Shown here: piece by piece, positions 61,111 through 64,000 of the stretch | Position numbering within the stretch: the first letter of the stretch is position 1 | Layout of the letters: every line of letters starts with the position of its first letter | NCBI GenBank assembly: GCA_002702065.1 | Contig: NZXX01000001.1 | Span: 2,356,001 to 2,420,000, forward strand | Direction of reading: 5' to 3' | Length of the DNA stretch: 64,000 nucleotides | Source: Anaerolineaceae bacterium | Lineage (GTDB): Bacteria; Chloroflexota; Anaerolineae; Aggregatilineales; Phototrophicaceae | Notes under the pieces: model-generated | Database searches by the model: none | Seen by the model: only the letters and a program-made list of their open reading frames with translations | Told to the model about the DNA's origin: nothing | Position numbers and translations under genes: made by a program

Positions 61111-63359
61111 TGGCTGAAAAGCGCATTCTGACCGTTATCCTCGCGGCGTATCTGCTGCTGGCGATTATCTATAGTGTCATGACGCCCATTTTCGAGGCAT
61201 CCGACGAGCTGTGGCATTATCCGATGGTGCAGCACATTGCGACCACCGGGCAGCTTCCGGTGCAGGACCCTTCTAACATCGGCCCGTGGCGACAGGAGGG
61301 CAGCCAGCCACCCCTTTATTACATGTTGGCCGCGCTGCTCACCGCTGGCATCGACACATCCGACATGACCCATATCCGGCGCCAGAATCCCCATGCCGAT
61401 ATCGGCGTTGTGCTGCCCGATCACAATATCAACATGATGACCCATCGCACCGTAGCGGAGGCCTTCCCCTGGCGCGGGACCGTACTGGCCGTGCATGTGG
61501 CGCGGCTGTTTTCAGTCATGCTCGGGCTGGGCACGGTTTATGTCACCTACCGGCTGGCAGCGGCAGTCTTCCCGGCAGAACCCACCATACGACTGGGGGC
61601 GGCAGCGCTGGTCGCCTTCCTGCCCATGTTCCTGTTCATCAGCGGGTCCGTCAACAATGACAACCTCTCCAACCTGCTCGGCAATTGGCTGCTCCTGCTG
61701 ATCGTGCGTCTGGTCACCATGCAGCGGCCACCCCACTGGCGAGATTACGTGCTGATCGGCCTGGTTACGGGCGCGGGTTTGCTAGCCAAGTTCAATATCG
61801 GGTTCCTGACGCTGCTGGTCGCCGTGGCGTTGATCGTCGTCAGTATGCGCCAGCGCGATTGGCGGCCTCTGGTGATCGGCGGATTGGTTTCCGGTACGCT
61901 CACCATCCTGATTGCAGGCTGGTGGTATGTGCGCAACCAGCAGCTTTACGGTGACCCCACCGGGCTGAACGTCTTCCTCGACATCGTCGGCCGGCGGTTG
62001 GTGGTGGCAAATCCAGCACAATTATGGAGCGAACGGCAGAGCTTTCTGCAAGCTTTCTGGGGCTTCTTCGGCGGCGTTAACTTGCCCTTGCCCCAACTGG
62101 TTTATCTGATCTTCAACCTGATCGGCGCAGTCGGGTTGATCGGCGCGGGCCTGTTTTTGCTCCTGAAGCTGACGCGCAGACCATTAAGTTTGCCAGCTTT
62201 CAGTGGCTGGATTCCGGCGCTGTTTACCCTCATCTGGCCGCTGGTGACCTTTATCTCTTACCTGCGCTGGACAGCTGAAACGCCCGCATCACAGGGGCGG
62301 CTGGTGTTTGGGGCGCTGTCGGCCATCAGTCTGTGGCTGGTGGTCGGTCTGGTGTGGTGGCTGCCCCGCCATTTCCGGCCAGTGATTATGAGCGTTACAG
62401 CGGGCTATTTTTTTATCGTTGCGGCAGCAGCACCCTTTCTGGTCATCGCGCCAGCCTACCGCGTACACGCTGTGTCTGAGCAAGCCGACAGCCCACTTGC
62501 GGTATTCGCAGCGCCGGAGCAAGGCAGCGTTCAACTGCTGAGTGCCAATATTCAGCCCGGCAGCGAACAGGTCCGGCCAGAGCAATACGTCATGCTCGAT
62601 ACCCTGTGGGCCATCGACCAGCCGTTCGAGCGCGACTGGAGCCTGTTTGTTCATCTGGTGACACCCGATGAAGTCATCCTCAGCCAGCGCGACGTCTACC
62701 CGGCGCAGGGTCTGCTGGCCACATCGGACCTAGCCGCCGGTCAGCAGTGGCGCAGCCCGATCGCCGTCTGGGTACCGCCAGCAGCTTACACGCCCATGTC
62801 GCTCGAAGTCCGCGTTGGGTGGTATCATCTGCCCACTGGCGAGCGACTCATGCTGGAAAACGGCAGTGAATTTGTCTCAATTGGGCAGGTTGACCTGCTG
62901 CCGCGTGAAAGCACGCTGAATGTCCCTAACCCGATCCGCATCAACTTTGGTGGGTCGATCGAACTCGTCGGTTATGACATTACGGACCTGAGCCCTGCCG
63001 CCGGAGAAACTATCAACCTGACGTTGTACTGGCGGGCGCAGCAGCCGGTCGAAGAAGATTACAAGGTCTTTACCAGCATCATCGATATGACCACCCTGAC
63101 CAAGTACGCCGCCAGCGACGCCATGCCAGCTGAATGGACCCGCCCCACCTCGACATGGGAAGCAGGCGAAATCATTGCTGATACACATACACTGGCCGTC
63201 ACACCCGATGCTGTACCCGGCATTTACGAACTGCAAATTGGCCTGTACAAAGAAACCGATGCCGGGCTTGAGCGACTGCGCATATTCACGCCGGATGGTG
63301 GTCAGGCTTTTGATGTGACGTATCTGAGCCGGGTGCGCATTGAACCTGCGGAGCGTTAA
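61107..63359 (+). CDS. polytopic membrane protein, probable DUF2142/GT39-like glycosyltransferase
   Basis: Multiple TM segments; YSVMTPIFEASDELWHYPMVQHIATTGQLPVQ...EGSQPPLYYMLAALL, large extracytoplasmic C-terminal domain. Confidence 0.78.
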   Translation: MMAEKRILTVILAAYLLLAIIYSVMTPIFEASDELWHYPMVQHIATTGQLPVQDPSNIGPWRQEGSQPPLYYMLAALLTAGIDTSDMTHIRRQNPHADIGVVLPDHNINMMTHRTVAEAFPWRGTVLAVHVARLFSVMLGLGTVYVTYRLAAAVFPAEPTIRLGAAALVAFLPMFLFISGSVNNDNLSNLLGNWLLLLIVRLVTMQRPPHWRDYVLIGLVTGAGLLAKFNIGFLTLLVAVALIVVSMRQRDWRPLVIGGLVSGTLTILIAGWWYVRNQQLYGDPTGLNVFLDIVGRRLVVANPAQLWSERQSFLQAFWGFFGGVNLPLPQLVYLIFNLIGAVGLIGAGLFLLLKLTRRPLSLPAFSGWIPALFTLIWPLVTFISYLRWTAETPASQGRLVFGALSAISLWLVVGLVWWLPRHFRPVIMSVTAGYFFIVAAAAPFLVIAPAYRVHAVSEQADSPLAVFAAPEQGSVQLLSANIQPGSEQVRPEQYVMLDTLWAIDQPFERDWSLFVHLVTPDEVILSQRDVYPAQGLLATSDLAAGQQWRSPIAVWVPPAAYTPMSLEVRVGWYHLPTGERLMLENGSEFVSIGQVDLLPRESTLNVPNPIRINFGGSIELVGYDITDLSPAAGETINLTLYWRAQQPVEEDYKVFTSIIDMTTLTKYAASDAMPAEWTRPTSTWEAGEIIADTHTLAVTPDAVPGIYELQIGLYKETDAGLERLRIFTPDGGQAFDVTYLSRVRIEPAER

Positions 63360-63360
63360 A

Positions 63361-64000
63361 TTGACTACGCGAAGACAAGACCTACGGGCAATCGTCCTGC
63401 TGCTCATGCTGTGGGTGCTGTTCTTCTGGCGACTGCTGACCCCTATCGCTGGCGATCAGGCGTCCGTTACGCGGGGCGATTTTTCGGGCCAGTTTTTCAC
63501 CTTCGCGTCCTATCAGTATGACCGGCTCACGGCGGGCGAAGTGCCGCTCTGGAACCCGTACAACAACAGCGGTTTGCCCTTCCTGGCCGATACACAGGCT
63601 GCCGTCTTTTATCCACCGCGCCTGCTGACCATCGCCCTCAGCAATCTGTCAGGCGGCTGGCATTACCACGCGCTCGAACTGGAAATGGCCGTTCATGTGC
63701 TGGTGTTTTCCCTGCTGATGTACCTTCTGGTCCGCCGCATGACGCTCAAGCAGACAGGCAGCAGCATCGGCGCATTGGCCGCCGCCATCATCGCCAGCTA
63801 TGGCGGTTTTCTCAGCGGGTATCCGGTTCAGCAGCTTGCCATCCTCGAAGCAGCGATCTGGCTGCCGATGGCTGTGTTAGGTGTTTTCGAAGCGACTCGT
63901 TCGCCAAAGCTGCAATGGCATTGGCTAGTGCTGGCTGGCGTGGCGCTCGGTCTGTCATGGATGGCGGGGCACCCGCAAACGTCATGGTTCCTCACCTATC
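63361..64000 (+). CDS. polytopic membrane protein (YfhO-like), truncated by window end
   Basis: Not in the supplied ORF track. Read from TTG 63361: LTTRRQDLRAIVLLLMLWVLFFWRLLTPIAGDQASVTRGDFSGQFFTFASYQYDRLTAGEVPLWNPYNNSGLPFLADTQAAVFYPPRLL..., open to the end. Confidence 0.75.
   Translation, partial: MTTRRQDLRAIVLLLMLWVLFFWRLLTPIAGDQASVTRGDFSGQFFTFASYQYDRLTAGEVPLWNPYNNSGLPFLADTQAAVFYPPRLLTIALSNLSGGWHYHALELEMAVHVLVFSLLMYLLVRRMTLKQTGSSIGALAAAIIASYGGFLSGYPVQQLAILEAAIWLPMAVLGVFEATRSPKLQWHWLVLAGVALGLSWMAGHPQTSWFLTY

Overview
64 kb of a GC-rich bacterial chromosome. Gene content and style (DUF4397 proteins, class I LysRS, Opp-type sugar/peptide transporters) suggest Chloroflexota, but that is inference. 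The window is almost fully coding and has no rRNA, tRNA, CRISPR or transposon that I can support. Main blocks: (1) 3' end of gyrB. (2) ~1.1-13.4 kb, a GntR-centred divergent catabolic island. The minus arm is SBP, enolase-superfamily enzyme, DppBCDF-like ABC transporter and RidA; the plus arm is GntR, opine-dehydrogenase-like enzyme, LLM oxidoreductase and M24 peptidase. (3) 13.7-14.8 kb, an orphan metal/cobalamin-type SBP. (4) 14.8-26.6 kb, a second GntR-centred island: oligosaccharide-like Opp transporter with a Tat-type SBP, two tandem uncharacterised paralogs, a GH88/105-like hydrolase and an RraA-like protein. (5) 28.6-32.5 kb, a TPP-riboswitch-controlled thiamine ABC operon. (6) 32.5-50 kb, housekeeping and mixed genes, including a class I lysyl-tRNA synthetase fused to a B3/B4 editing-like domain, rocD, GGT plus ferredoxin, a two-component system, an NrtR-like regulator, mtnA, an orphan CpaF-like ATPase, a nicotinate phosphoribosyltransferase, a PfkB kinase and ahcY. 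(7) 51.5-56.2 kb, two large DUF4397 surface proteins. (8) 56.3-64 kb, a gmd/rmd GDP-deoxyhexose and glycosyltransferase cluster. The most striking observations are an apparent natural circular permutation of the family-5 solute-binding protein at 6932-8560, the LysRS-B3/B4 fusion at 35919-38246, and the two parallel GntR/Opp catabolic islands, whose chemistry does not match a pathway I can name.
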